A DNA stretch of 64,000 nucleotides, taken from assembly GCF_029395675.1 (NCBI RefSeq), contig NZ_CP115184.1, positions 868,001 through 932,000 on the forward strand, written 5' to 3'. The position numbers were made by a program, and so were the translations under genes. Below are positions 27,211-35,087 of the stretch, in pieces. The notes beneath the pieces were generated by a model. The model had not been told where the DNA came from. It made no database searches and saw nothing but the letters and a program-made list of their open reading frames with translations. The stretch is from Janibacter cremeus. GTDB lineage: Bacteria; Actinomycetota; Actinomycetes; Actinomycetales; Dermatophilaceae. How positions within the stretch are numbered: position 1 is the stretch's first letter; every line of letters starts with the position of its first letter.

Positions 27211-27788
27211 CGGCGCCGCCCCGGAAGTGCGACGACTCCCTCCGGCAGCGGGGGCAGCCCGCCGACCGTCCCCAGCATGTCCACCCACGCGGACAGGTGA
27301 GCGCCGGCCTCCGCGTCGGCGGGGCTCCACGAGGCGCGGATCTCCATCTCGACGCTGGGCTCGCGGTCGTCGAGGTCCCCGAAGGACTCGGAGACCACGT
27401 GGGTGACGGTCCCCGCGAGGTTGTGCGCCTCGATGCCGTGGGACTGGAGTGCATCGGTGAGCCAGGACCAGCCGACCGCACCGAGCATCGGGTCACCCGC
27501 GACCTCGGCCTCGAGCTCGGCCCGGGCGAAGGTGACCACGCGCCACGCACCGCCCCACGGCTCGGGCTCCTGCGGGTCGTGCAGCAGCACGAAGCGTCCG
27601 GTGGCCACGTCCTCACCGTCCGACGCGTCGACGATGTCGGCGGTCATCGCCACGGCCTGGGGGGCGAGCCGGGTCGGCGCCGGGACCTCGGTCAGGCGCA
27701 CCTCTGGACGCAGCCGTGCTTCGTGCACGCTGCGCAGGGCGTGATCGAAGTCGGGCGACTGCGCACCGGAGATCTGTCGGGATGCCAC
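27207..27788 (-). CDS. DUF3000 family protein
   Basis: This is a 193-residue member of DUF3000, an actinobacteria-specific family of unknown function. The conserved parts are RPEVRLTEVPAPTRLAPQAVAMTAD, GRFVLLHDPQEPEPWGGAWRVVTFARAELE, and GWSWLTDAL near residue 110. It is soluble, acidic and without cofactor motifs. The GTG start at 27788 is preceded by TACCCT 6 bases upstream on the reverse strand, indicating a leaderless mRNA. Its stop overlaps the RNase D start. It is divergent from the EamA transporter. Confidence 0.86.
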   Translation of the reverse strand: MASRQISGAQSPDFDHALRSVHEARLRPEVRLTEVPAPTRLAPQAVAMTADIVDASDGEDVATGRFVLLHDPQEPEPWGGAWRVVTFARAELEAEVAGDPMLGAVGWSWLTDALQSHGIEAHNLAGTVTHVVSESFGDLDDREPSVEMEIRASWSPADAEAGAHLSAWVDMLGTVGGLPPLPEGVVALPGRRR

Positions 27789-27794
27789 CCTGTG

Positions 27795-27851
27795 AGGGTA
27801 GGTCGCCGGAGGCGGTGCGGACGGGAGGCCACGCCGGGGGAGACGTACCGT
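27795..27851. promoter_or_regulatory. Divergent leaderless promoters of DUF3000-rnd and EamA gene
   Basis: TACCCT (reverse strand, 27795-27800) lies 6 bases before the DUF3000 GTG. TACCGT (27846-27851) lies 7 bases before the EamA GTG at 27859. The 70-bp gap has no ribosome-binding site for either gene. Confidence 0.6.
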
Positions 27852-27858
27852 TACCCGC

Positions 27859-28692
27859 GTGACGATCGTCCTCGCCCTCGCGGCCTCCGTGACGTGGGGT
27901 GCCTCGGACTTCATCGCGGGGCTCCTCTCCGGTCGGCTCCCGGCGCGAACCGTCGTCACCTGCTCCCAGGCCGTGGCCCTGGTCGCGATCTCCGTGGTCG
28001 TCCTCGCGGTCGGGCTGCCCCTGCCGCCGGGCCCGTGGTGGCTGTGGGGCGCGATCGGGGGAGTGGCCGAGGGCGCCGGCCTGCTCGCCCTCTACACCGG
28101 CCTGGCCCGCGGCCCCATGGGCATCGTCACGCCGATCGCCGGTCTCGGGGTCCTCGTCCCCGTGCTCGTCGGCCTCGTCCGTGGCGACCCCGTGACCGTC
28201 CTGCTCGGCGCCGGCATCCTGCTGGCGATCGCCGGCGGTGTCCTCGCCAGCGGCCCGGAGGTCGAGGGCGCCGGCGAAGGGGGTGACGCCACCTCGATCC
28301 TCTACGCCGTCCTCGCGGCGCTCGGGCTCGGGACGGCGATGGCCTGCGTCGACCTCGGCAGCCGGGTCTCGGGGCTGCACACCCTGTGGGCGATGCGGGT
28401 GGCCTCGGTGGGTGTCTTCCTGCTGCTCGCCGTGGTGCTGACGACCCGGTGGCGCATCCCCCGAGGTCTGGTCCCGGGGGTGGTCGTCGTGGGGGTCGCC
28501 GACCTCTCGGCGACCGCACTCTTCAGCATGGCGACGACCCGGGGGCACCTGAGCATCGCCGGGGTGCTCGCCTCGCTCTACCCCGTGACGACGATCCTGC
28601 TCGCGTGGCTGCTGCTGCGCGAGCGTCTGCGGCCCGTCCAGGTCGTCGGGGTGGCCGCCGCACTGGCGGGTATCGCCCTCATCGCGAGCTGA
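27859..28692 (+). CDS. EamA/DMT family transporter
   Basis: This is a 277-residue drug/metabolite transporter with ten hydrophobic segments in two five-helix EamA repeats: the first from [18 protein letters not shown] to about residue 128, the second from [18 protein letters not shown] to the end ([27 protein letters not shown]). The substrate is unknown; relatives export amino acids, purines or drugs. The GTG start follows a TACCGT box by 7 bases, so it is probably leaderless. hemE begins 56 bp downstream and may be partly read through; the gap holds a CGAAGGGGG copy in reverse. Confidence 0.85.
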   Translation: MTIVLALAASVTWGASDFIAGLLSGRLPARTVVTCSQAVALVAISVVVLAVGLPLPPGPWWLWGAIGGVAEGAGLLALYTGLARGPMGIVTPIAGLGVLVPVLVGLVRGDPVTVLLGAGILLAIAGGVLASGPEVEGAGEGGDATSILYAVLAALGLGTAMACVDLGSRVSGLHTLWAMRVASVGVFLLLAVVLTTRWRIPRGLVPGVVVVGVADLSATALFSMATTRGHLSIAGVLASLYPVTTILLAWLLLRERLRPVQVVGVAAALAGIALIAS

Positions 28693-28748
28693 CCCGCCCC
28701 CTTCGCCCGGGGCCGGGACGCGCCACCCTGCATGGGAGGATCGGGGGC

Positions 28749-29792
28749 GTGAACACCGCAGCCTCGCCCTCCGACAGCCCCTTGGTCCGCGCGGCCCGGG
28801 GCGAGTCCGTCCCGCACACCCCGGTGTGGTTCATGCGCCAGGCCGGCCGCTCCCTCCCGGAGTACCGCGAGCTGCGGGCCGGCACCACGATGATGGAGGC
28901 CTGCCGCACCCCCGACCTCGTCACCGAGATCACCCTGCAGCCGGTGCGCCGCCACCGCGTGGACGCCGCGATCTTCTTCTCCGACATCGTCGTCCCGCTC
29001 GAGGCCGTCGGCATCGACATCGACATCGAGCCGGGCATCGGTCCGGTGCTGGACGTGCCCTTCCGCTCCCGGGAGGACCTCGACCGCATCCCGGAGCTGA
29101 CCCCCGACATGGTCGGCGACATCACCGAGTCCGTCCGGCGGATCGTGCTCGAGCTCGGGCCGACACCGCTCATCGGCTTCGCCGGTGCCCCCTTCACGCT
29201 GGCCTCGTACCTCATCGAGGGCGGGCCGAGCAAGAACCACGAGAACACCAAGGCGCTCATGCACGGCGACCCGCAGCTGTGGCACGACCTGTGCGCGCGC
29301 CTGTCGCAGATCGCCGCGACCTTCCTGCAGGTGCAGGTCGATGCCGGCGCGAGCGCCGTCCAGCTCTTCGACTCCTGGGCCGGGTTCCTCTCCAAGGCCG
29401 ACTACCGACGCCACGTCCTGCCGCACAGCACGGCGACGCTGTCCGCGCTCGCGGACCGAGACGTCCCACGGATCCACTTCGGGGTGGGTACCGGGGAACT
29501 GCTCGTGGACATGGCGGGCGCGGGGACCGAGGTCATCGGCGTCGACTACCGCGTCTCCCTCGCCGAAGCCATCGAGCGCGTCGGCGGCGACCAGCCGGTC
29601 CAGGGCAACCTCGACCCGGCACTGCTCTTCGCCCCCTGGGAGGTCATCGAGGCCCAGGTGCGCCGGATCCTCGCGGAGGGGCGCGCGGCGCCCGGGCACA
29701 TCTTCAACCTCGGCCACGGCGTCCTGCCCGACACCGACCCGGTCGTCCTCACCCGCGTCGTCGAGCTGGTCCACGAGGTCAGCGGGCGTTGA
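28749..29792 (+). CDS. hemE: Uroporphyrinogen decarboxylase
   Basis: HemE (347 residues) decarboxylates uroporphyrinogen III to coproporphyrinogen III, the last step shared by classical and coproporphyrin-dependent heme synthesis. Signatures are [19 protein letters not shown] (residues 24-42) and [17 protein letters not shown], with the catalytic Asp in [19 protein letters not shown] site precedes the GTG start. The gene begins the operon hemE-cgoX-chdC, and its stop overlaps the cgoX start (TGATG). Confidence 0.96.
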   Translation: MNTAASPSDSPLVRAARGESVPHTPVWFMRQAGRSLPEYRELRAGTTMMEACRTPDLVTEITLQPVRRHRVDAAIFFSDIVVPLEAVGIDIDIEPGIGPVLDVPFRSREDLDRIPELTPDMVGDITESVRRIVLELGPTPLIGFAGAPFTLASYLIEGGPSKNHENTKALMHGDPQLWHDLCARLSQIAATFLQVQVDAGASAVQLFDSWAGFLSKADYRRHVLPHSTATLSALADRDVPRIHFGVGTGELLVDMAGAGTEVIGVDYRVSLAEAIERVGGDQPVQGNLDPALLFAPWEVIEAQVRRILAEGRAAPGHIFNLGHGVLPDTDPVVLTRVVELVHEVSGR

Positions 29793-31204
29793 TGCCTCCT
29801 CGCGTCATCGTCGTCGGTGGTGGCATCGCCGGTCTGGCCACGGCCCACCACCTGCTGGAGCAACGGCCCGATCTCGACGTCCTGATCATCGACGCGGGGG
29901 AGCGCCCGGGCGGCAAGATCCGTGGCGCGGAGGTCGGCGGGGTCACCGTCGACGTCGGTGCCGAGTCGGTCGTCGCGAGCAGCCGGGTGGCGCGCGAGCT
30001 GATCACCGACGTGGGACTGGCCGACCGCCTGGTCCACCCCGAGCCGGTCCCGGCCACCATCTGGTCGCGCGGTGCACGCCACCACGTCCCGGCGCGCAGC
30101 TACCTCGGCATCCCCTCCGGCGAGACCGACCTCGGTGGACTCCTGACCGACGGTGAGGTCGCCCGGGCGGCGGGACCGGCCCCCTTCGCCCTCGACGGGG
30201 ACGTGTCGGTCGCCGACGCGGTCGCGAGCGTGTACGGCCGGGCGGTGGTCGACCGGGTCGTCGAGCCGCTGCTGGGTGGGGTCTACGCCGGCCGGGTCGA
30301 TGCCTTGTCCCTGCGGGCGACCATGCCGGGGCTGTGGTCGGCGATGGACGAAGGGCGGTCCATGCCCGATGCGGTCGCGGCCCTCCTGCCGGAGCCGGTG
30401 ACGCCTCCGAGGCCGCGGGTCATGGGACTCGCCGGTGGCCTCAGCACGCTCACGGACGCCCTCGCCGCTGCCATCACGGCTGCCGGCGGCATCATCCTGC
30501 CGCAGACCATCGCCCGCGGGCTGGACCGCACGTCCACGGGGTGGCGCGTGGTGACCGGGCCGACCATCGACCCGGTGACCCACGACGCGGACGCAGTCGT
30601 CCTCGCCACCCCGGCCGCACCGACGTCGCGGCTCCTCGCCGACCACGCCCCTGCCGCCTCCCGTGCGCTGGCCGGCATCGAGTACGCGTCGATGGCCGTC
30701 GTCACGCTCGCCCTGCCGAGCGCGCAGCTGCCGACGCTGCCCGGTAGCGGCTTCCTCGTCCCTGCCGTCGACGGGCACACGATCAAGGCCGCGACCTTCT
30801 CCGCCGCCAAGTGGGCCTGGGTGCGCGACGCGTCCTCCGAGGTGACCCTCCTGCGTGCGTCGATCGGCCGGGCCGGTGAGGTCGCGAGCCTGCAGCGCAG
30901 CGACGAGGAGCTGCGTGCCGTCGCGCTCGACGAGGTCGGGCAGGCGCTCGGGACACGGCTGCCGCAGCCGGTCGAGGCGCACGTGCAGCGCTGGGGCGGG
31001 GGACTGCCCCAGTACGACCTCGGGCACACTGGCAGGGTCGCCACGACACGCGCGGACGTCACCGGGCTGCCGGGGCTCGAGCTCGTCGGCGCCGCCTACG
31101 ACGGGGTGGGCATCGCGGCCGTCCTGGACGGCGCGGCCCGGACCGCGAGCACGATCTCGTCCACGTTCCCCCCTTCGACCCCCACCCGACAGGAGCAGCG
31201 ATGA
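29792..31204 (+). CDS. cgoX: Coproporphyrinogen III oxidase, HemY type
   Basis: This is a 470-residue FAD-dependent oxidase related to protoporphyrinogen oxidase. In Gram-positive bacteria with ChdC this enzyme oxidises coproporphyrinogen III to coproporphyrin III. The dinucleotide-binding motif [18 protein letters not shown] is at residues 6-23, followed by [30 protein letters not shown], around the substrate channel, and the C-terminal FAD-binding [16 protein letters not shown] are typical. The start overlaps the hemE stop, and the stop overlaps the chdC start (ATGA), so three proteins are made from one message. The companion ferrochelatase is 26 kb upstream. Confidence 0.94.
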   Translation: MPPRVIVVGGGIAGLATAHHLLEQRPDLDVLIIDAGERPGGKIRGAEVGGVTVDVGAESVVASSRVARELITDVGLADRLVHPEPVPATIWSRGARHHVPARSYLGIPSGETDLGGLLTDGEVARAAGPAPFALDGDVSVADAVASVYGRAVVDRVVEPLLGGVYAGRVDALSLRATMPGLWSAMDEGRSMPDAVAALLPEPVTPPRPRVMGLAGGLSTLTDALAAAITAAGGIILPQTIARGLDRTSTGWRVVTGPTIDPVTHDADAVVLATPAAPTSRLLADHAPAASRALAGIEYASMAVVTLALPSAQLPTLPGSGFLVPAVDGHTIKAATFSAAKWAWVRDASSEVTLLRASIGRAGEVASLQRSDEELRAVALDEVGQALGTRLPQPVEAHVQRWGGGLPQYDLGHTGRVATTRADVTGLPGLELVGAAYDGVGIAAVLDGAARTASTISSTFPPSTPTRQEQR

Positions 31205-31920
31205 CCACTCGCCCCGCACCCGCCAAGCCCGACCGCGAGCAGCTGGAGGCGATCAACTCGTCCGTGCACTACGCGATGTTCTCCGTCTTCGCCCTGACGA
31301 CACCGCTGGGCGATGCCGACCGGGCCGCGCTCGCGAGCGAGGTCGAGGAGCTGATCGCCGCGGTGACCGAGAGCGGCGTCACCGTCCGTGGGGTCTACGA
31401 CGTCGCCGGCCTGCGTGCCGACGCCGACCTGCTGATCTGGTGGCACGCCGACGAGGTCGAGCTCCTCCAGGACGCGTACAAGCGTTTGCTGCGCACCGAG
31501 CTGGGGGCGCACCTCGAGCCGGTGTGGTCCAACGTCGCATGCCACCGCCAGGCCGAGTTCAACCGCAGCCACGTGCCCGCCTTCATGGCCGGCGAGCCGG
31601 TGCGTGACTACGTGTGCGTCTACCCCTTCGTGCGCTCCTACGACTGGTACGTCATCGACGAGAAGGAGCGGCGCGCCATGCTCGCCGAGCACGGCGCCAT
31701 GGCCCGCGACTACCCCGACGTGCGCGCCAACACCGTCCCCGCCTTCGCCCTGGGCGACTACGAGTGGATCCTGGCCTTCGAGGCCGACGAGCTGCACCGC
31801 ATCGTCGACCTCATGCGTGAGCTGCGCGCCTCCCGCGCCCGCCTGCACGTGCGCGAGGAGGTCCCCTTCTTCACCGGTCCCCGGGTGAGCGTCGACCGGC
31901 TCGTGGAGGGCCTGCGCTGA
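31201..31920 (+). CDS. chdC: Coproheme decarboxylase ChdC (HemQ)
   Basis: ChdC (239 residues) performs the last step of the coproporphyrin-dependent pathway, removing two carboxyl groups from coproheme to give heme b using hydrogen peroxide. The chlorite-dismutase-like double ferredoxin fold is recognisable from [53 protein letters not shown] (Tyr147/Tyr150 around the reactive Tyr) and [15 protein letters not shown] with His164 as probable proximal ligand. The ATG overlaps the cgoX stop by 4 bases. A 74-bp repeat begins 24 bp after its stop. Confidence 0.95.
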   Translation: MTTRPAPAKPDREQLEAINSSVHYAMFSVFALTTPLGDADRAALASEVEELIAAVTESGVTVRGVYDVAGLRADADLLIWWHADEVELLQDAYKRLLRTELGAHLEPVWSNVACHRQAEFNRSHVPAFMAGEPVRDYVCVYPFVRSYDWYVIDEKERRAMLAEHGAMARDYPDVRANTVPAFALGDYEWILAFEADELHRIVDLMRELRASRARLHVREEVPFFTGPRVSVDRLVEGLR

Positions 31921-31944
31921 CGCGCTGCTTTCCCACCCGCCCCT

Positions 31945-32018
31945 CGAATATCGGGTCACCCGATAAACCCCTGGTTCGCGCGAGTTTGTTACTCCTGCGG
32001 ACCGGGGGTTTCTCATGC
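31945..32018 (+). repeat. Left copy of 74-bp inverted repeat
   Basis: It starts with the 17-bp dyad TATCGGGTCACCCGATA (31949-31965) and continues to the segment GACCGGGGGTTTCTC (ending at 32014). It aligns without gaps to the reverse complement of 33375-33448, with 64 of 74 bases matching. Inside it, AAACCCCTGGTT can pair with GACCGGGGGTTT as a 12-bp RNA stem if G-U pairs are allowed. It lies 24 bp after the chdC stop. Confidence 0.9.
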
Positions 32019-32026
32019 AGAGTTCC

Positions 32027-32046
32027 TGGAGGACTTTCGTCCTCCA
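32027..32046 (+). other. Hairpin after the left repeat
   Basis: TGGAGGAC TTTC GTCCTCCA forms an 8-bp perfect stem with a 4-base loop. It lies between the left 74-bp repeat and the AbiEi-type gene and may end chdC transcription or shield the insert from read-through. Confidence 0.5.
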
Positions 32047-32128
32047 CATCCACGCCGACCCGTGCAGGAATCCACAGACCGCGGCGTGCTCACAGCAGAC
32101 ATGTCGGGTGCGGGCCACTGTGGCACCC

Positions 32129-33040
32129 ATGATCGACGTGGTTCCCTCCCTCTTCAGCGAGCTCCTTGCCCTGCCCGACGCGATCTTTACCCGTCAGGAC
32201 GCTCTGGGGGTGGGTCTGAGCGACGAGGTGCTCACGGCGGCCCTCCGGCGTGGGCTCATCATCCGCATCTGCCGCGGCGCCTACACCGCGCCCGGCACGT
32301 GGACGAGGGAAGAGCACCGTCAACTCCTCGCCCGGGCCGCACTACGCACCTACCCCGATGCGGTAATGATCGGCGCCACGGCTGTCGCCGCCCACGGGAT
32401 CCCACTCTTCGAGGTGCCGGTCGTCCCCTCGGACATCGCGCGAGCCATCGTCCGCGAAGCACGGACGGAGCACCTGCGCATCCGCCCCCTTCGTCATGAG
32501 CCGATGGCGACACCGTGGGGACCTGCGACGGACCTGGCGACGGCGCTCGTCCAGATGACCATCGATCACGGCATCACTGCGGGCGTGGCATCGATCGACG
32601 CAGCCCTGCAGCGGCGGGCGGCGACCACGCACGCCCTCGACGCCGCCTACGAGCTCGTCCGGCGATGGCCGCTCTCGTCGCGCGTGAGATGCGCGCTGGA
32701 GTGGTCGGACGGTGATGCGGAGTCGCTCGGTGAGAGCGTCACCCGGGTCATCTTGCGTGCGGCCGGATGGCAGGTCGCCTCACAGGTCCCGATCGTCGAC
32801 CGGCACGGTGAGATCATCGCCCGGGCCGATCTGGGCATCGAGGGGACAAGGGTGCTGATCGAGTTCGACGGCAAGGTGAAATACACGGACGGGGGAGTCG
32901 ACGCGCTCTTCCGAGAGAAGAAGCGTGAGGACCGCCTTCGAGCCCTCGGTTACGTCCTGGTGCGGGTGACCTGGGCCGACCTGTTCCACTCAGAGCGCAT
33001 CGTCGCCGCCGTGTCGGCGGCGCTCATGGCCGCGGCGTAG
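32129..33040 (+). CDS. AbiEi-type antitoxin/DUF559-like domain protein
   Basis: This is a 303-residue protein. The N-terminal part (residues 1-55, SELLALPDAIFTRQDALGVGLSDEVLTAALRRGLIIRICRGAY) is the winged-helix domain of type IV antitoxins (AbiEi). The C-terminal part (about 215-300) has a Vsr/DUF559 nuclease-like pattern: ADLGIEGTRVLIEFDGKVKY, then REKKREDRLRALGYVLVRVTWADL. The candidate active residues Asp, Glu and Lys are kept in IEFDGK. Such two-domain proteins are frequent solo genes in actinobacteria and no AbiEii-like toxin is adjacent. The ATG at 32129 has a weak CACTGT 7 bases upstream. It is enclosed by 74-bp inverted repeats and has less strongly biased third positions than its neighbours, suggesting acquisition. 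The function is uncertain. Confidence 0.72.
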   Translation: MIDVVPSLFSELLALPDAIFTRQDALGVGLSDEVLTAALRRGLIIRICRGAYTAPGTWTREEHRQLLARAALRTYPDAVMIGATAVAAHGIPLFEVPVVPSDIARAIVREARTEHLRIRPLRHEPMATPWGPATDLATALVQMTIDHGITAGVASIDAALQRRAATTHALDAAYELVRRWPLSSRVRCALEWSDGDAESLGESVTRVILRAAGWQVASQVPIVDRHGEIIARADLGIEGTRVLIEFDGKVKYTDGGVDALFREKKREDRLRALGYVLVRVTWADLFHSERIVAAVSAALMAAA

Positions 33041-33071
33041 GAATTCGCTGGGCCGGATACGTGGTCCAGCG

Positions 33072-33404
33072 GTGGCCGGAGGTGCGACGAGCAGTGACGT
33101 GTGGACGGCCGAGCAGGCGCAGCACCACGACCACATCGATGCAAGGCCCGCCCCGGAGGTCGTCGGGCCGGCTGTCGAGGCGCTGACGGCGCTCGCGGGC
33201 GGTGGACGCGCACTGGCGTTCGCGATCGGCACCGGCCGGATCGCCGTCCCGCTCGTGGCGAAGGGGGTCCCGTTCGGCGGGATAGAGCTGTCGGCACCCA
33301 TGATCGAGCAACTACGGACGAAGGTGACGTCTGACGAGCTGCCGGTGACCATCGGGGACATGGCCGGGGACATGGCAAGAGAAACCCCCGGTCAGCAGGA
33401 GTAA
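33072..33404 (+). pseudogene. Truncated class I SAM methyltransferase
   Basis: About 100 residues match the N-terminal half of a small SAM-dependent methyltransferase: WTAEQAQHHDHIDARPAPEVVGPAVEALTALAGGGRALAFAIGTGRIAVPLVAKGV, then GIELSAPMIEQLRTK and DELPVTIGDMA. The family usually has about 250 residues and ends far beyond this. The homology stops at codon 101, where the right 74-bp repeat begins (33375), and only nine repeat-encoded codons follow. The acidic residue normally preceding GTG is also changed (FAIGTGR). A methyltransferase lies between msrB and chdC in mycobacteria as I recall, so this may be the remnant of the ancestral neighbour. Confidence 0.7.
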
Positions 33405-33448
33405 GGAACCCTTGCGGACCGGGGGTTTATCGGGTCACCCGATAATCG
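33375..33448 (-). repeat. Right copy of 74-bp inverted repeat
   Basis: Read on the reverse strand it matches the left copy at 64 of 74 positions. Its internal stem is perfect (AAACCCCCGGTC with GACCGGGGGTTT), whereas in the left copy the changed bases keep the pairing through G-U. The 17-bp dyad TATCGGGTCACCCGATA is retained exactly. It lies 18 bp after the msrB stop, in the direction of msrB transcription. Confidence 0.9.
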
Positions 33449-33466
33449 GGGGACAGCTGAGGCGAC

Positions 33467-33895
33467 TCAGCCCTGCGCGGGGCGCAGCGTCATCGAGATC
33501 GAGTTGATGCAGTACCGCTGGTCGGTGGGGGTGTCGTACCCCTCGCCCTCGAAGACGTGGCCCATGTGGCTGCCGCAGTTGGCGCAGCGGACCTCCACGC
33601 GTGGGCGACCCGGCAGGGAGTCGTCCTCGATGTACTCGACGCGGTCCCCGGCGAGGGGGGAGTAGAAGGAGGGCCACCCGCAGTGGCTCGAGAACTTCGT
33701 GTCCGAGGTGAACAGCTCGGCGCCGCAGGCGCGGCAGGCGTAGACGCCCTCCGTCGTGGTCTCGTTGTACTCGCCGGTGAAGGGACGCTCCGTCCCGGCG
33801 GCGCGGAGCACGGAGTACTCCTCCGGGCCGAGCTCCTGGCGCCACTCCTCCTCGGTCTTGCTCACGGCGTAGTCGCGGCCGGTGGGCTCCATCAT
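33467..33895 (-). CDS. msrB: Peptide-methionine (R)-S-oxide reductase
   Basis: MsrB (142 residues) repairs oxidised methionine R-sulfoxide in proteins. The structural zinc pairs are Cys54/Cys57 (CRAC) and Cys104/Cys107 (CANC). The signature HCGWPSF begins at residue 71, GHVFEG at 112, and the catalytic Cys129 is in YCINSISM. I chose the ATG at 33895 because AAGGAG stands 6 bases upstream; ATGs at 33925 and 33928 would add about ten residues without a better site. It converges on the repeat-bounded segment after chdC. Confidence 0.94.
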   Translation of the reverse strand: MMEPTGRDYAVSKTEEEWRQELGPEEYSVLRAAGTERPFTGEYNETTTEGVYACRACGAELFTSDTKFSSHCGWPSFYSPLAGDRVEYIEDDSLPGRPRVEVRCANCGSHMGHVFEGEGYDTPTDQRYCINSISMTLRPAQG

Positions 33896-33932
33896 CGCAA
33901 ACTCCTTGATCGTCGCTGTCTCCATCATGCAA

Positions 33933-33969
33933 CGCCGCGGCCCCCGGAGATCATCCGGGGGCCGCGGCG
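33933..33969 (-). terminator. Terminator of ectD
   Basis: A perfect 16-bp stem CGCCGCGGCCCCCGGA / TCCGGGGGCCGCGGCG with a 5-base loop lies 20 bp after the ectD stop and before msrB, both on the reverse strand. There is no T-tract, but stem strength and position support termination. Confidence 0.8.
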
Positions 33970-33989
33970 CGCGGGTGGTCGCCCGGGGA

Positions 33990-34892
33990 TCAGTCGATGT
34001 CCCGGTGCGCCAGGTACTCCGGTCGCGGGGCGGAGGCCGCGAAGGGCTCCTGCAGCCGGTTGGAGACGGCGTTGAACACGACGAAGAGGTTGCTGCGCGG
34101 GTCCGGCGAGATGTTGCCGGCCGAGGCGTGCATGCAGTTGGAGTCGAAGTACAGCGCCGATCCGGCGGGGCCGGTGATCATGTCGATCCCGTGCTCCTGT
34201 GCCAGCCGCGTGACGTCCTCCTCGTCGGGGGTGCCGAAGGGCGGGCGGTAGGAGCTCAGCGACTCGCGGTGGTAGCCGTCGGGCGTCTCCCCGACACAGC
34301 TGACGAACTGCTTGTGCGACCCGGGGATGATCATCAACGCGCCGTTGGTCTCGTAGTTCGGTGTCAGCGCGAGCGAGACGCTCAGGGCGCGCGGGGTGGG
34401 CATGCCGTCCTCCGCGTGCCAGGTCTCGAAGTCGCTGTGCCAGTAGAACGGCCCGCCGGCGAAGCCCGGCTTGAGGTTCATCCGGCTCTGGTGGACGTAG
34501 ACGTCGTCGCCGAGGATCTGACGGGCCACCCCGACGATCTCCTCGCGGCCCACGATCTCGGCGATCGCGTCGCTGAGCCGGTGGACGGCGAAGATCGAGC
34601 GCACGTCACCGTTGGAACGCTCGCGGATGATCCGCTCGTCCTCGCCGAGACGGTCGGTGATGGTCCCCACCTCGGACAGGCAGGTGGCGATGTCGTCCTC
34701 GGAGAGGATCGAGTCGGCCGTGTGGTATCCGCGCTGGTCGTAACCGCGCAGCTGGTCCCGCGACAGTGGGCCCGGGGCCTCCTGGTTCCACACCACGGAG
34801 TGGGAGCGCGGCTCGATCTGGCTGCGGTCGGCCAGACGGGTCCGATAGACGTCGATCGTTGTCGTGCTTGCGGTTTGAGTTCCCGTGATCAC
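33990..34892 (-). CDS. ectD: Ectoine 5-hydroxylase
   Basis: EctD (300 residues) is a non-heme Fe(II)/2-oxoglutarate dioxygenase converting ectoine to 5-hydroxyectoine, an osmo- and thermoprotectant. The iron triad is His152, Asp154 (in FYWHSDFETWHAEDGMP) and His255 (CMHASAGN), matching the known EctD spacing. The GTG start at 34892 has AAAGGA a short distance upstream. No ectABC genes lie on either side: a DNA primase gene is divergent and msrB follows after a terminator. The gene therefore works with ectoine made elsewhere or imported. The upstream region is relatively AT-rich and contains a 17-bp dyad. Confidence 0.93.
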   Translation of the reverse strand: MITGTQTASTTTIDVYRTRLADRSQIEPRSHSVVWNQEAPGPLSRDQLRGYDQRGYHTADSILSEDDIATCLSEVGTITDRLGEDERIIRERSNGDVRSIFAVHRLSDAIAEIVGREEIVGVARQILGDDVYVHQSRMNLKPGFAGGPFYWHSDFETWHAEDGMPTPRALSVSLALTPNYETNGALMIIPGSHKQFVSCVGETPDGYHRESLSSYRPPFGTPDEEDVTRLAQEHGIDMITGPAGSALYFDSNCMHASAGNISPDPRSNLFVVFNAVSNRLQEPFAASAPRPEYLAHRDID

Positions 34893-34977
34893 TTGCAGAT
34901 CCCTTTCGCTCAATCCGGCCTTCGGTGGTGCCGGTCTTCGTGTTTTGTTGTCGACGAGGGGGACTTGCTCCCTGTCG

Positions 34978-34994
34978 GCAGATTGCCAATCTGC
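34978..34994. promoter_or_regulatory. 17-bp dyad upstream of ectD
   Basis: GCAGATTG C CAATCTGC is a perfect dyad with 8-base arms, about 86 bp upstream of the ectD start and 94 bp before the divergent primase gene. It is a candidate operator for stress control of ectD; no matching regulator is nearby. Confidence 0.5.
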
Positions 34995-35075
34995 GCCCTG
35001 CGGCGCAACCACCTCCTACCCGGCGGACGAGAGGTCATGAGGGCCCGGGCCCGCTTCTTTCGTCCGCAGAGCCCA

Positions 35076-35081
35076 TAGGCT
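35076..35081 (+). promoter_or_regulatory. -10 box of leaderless primase gene
   Basis: TAGGCT stands 6 bases before the ATG at 35088 and no ribosome-binding site intervenes. Confidence 0.55.
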
Positions 35082-35087
35082 GGCGGC

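Larger units (their letters stand above)
31945..33448. mobile_element. 1.5-kb segment bounded by 74-bp inverted repeats
   Basis: The 74-bp repeats at each end are inverted relative to each other and enclose 1504 bp with an AbiEi/DUF559-type gene and a methyltransferase fragment cut off exactly at the right repeat. No transposase or integrase is present and no target-site duplication is evident. It could be a non-autonomous insertion, or two copies of a 3'-end element placed after two convergent genes (chdC and msrB). Confidence 0.55.

Noticed and set aside
32015..32128. N-terminal extension of the AbiEi-type protein
   Set aside because: The open frame starts inside the left repeat and gives a Cys/Gln-rich sequence unlike the domain; the ATG at 32129 matches the family start.
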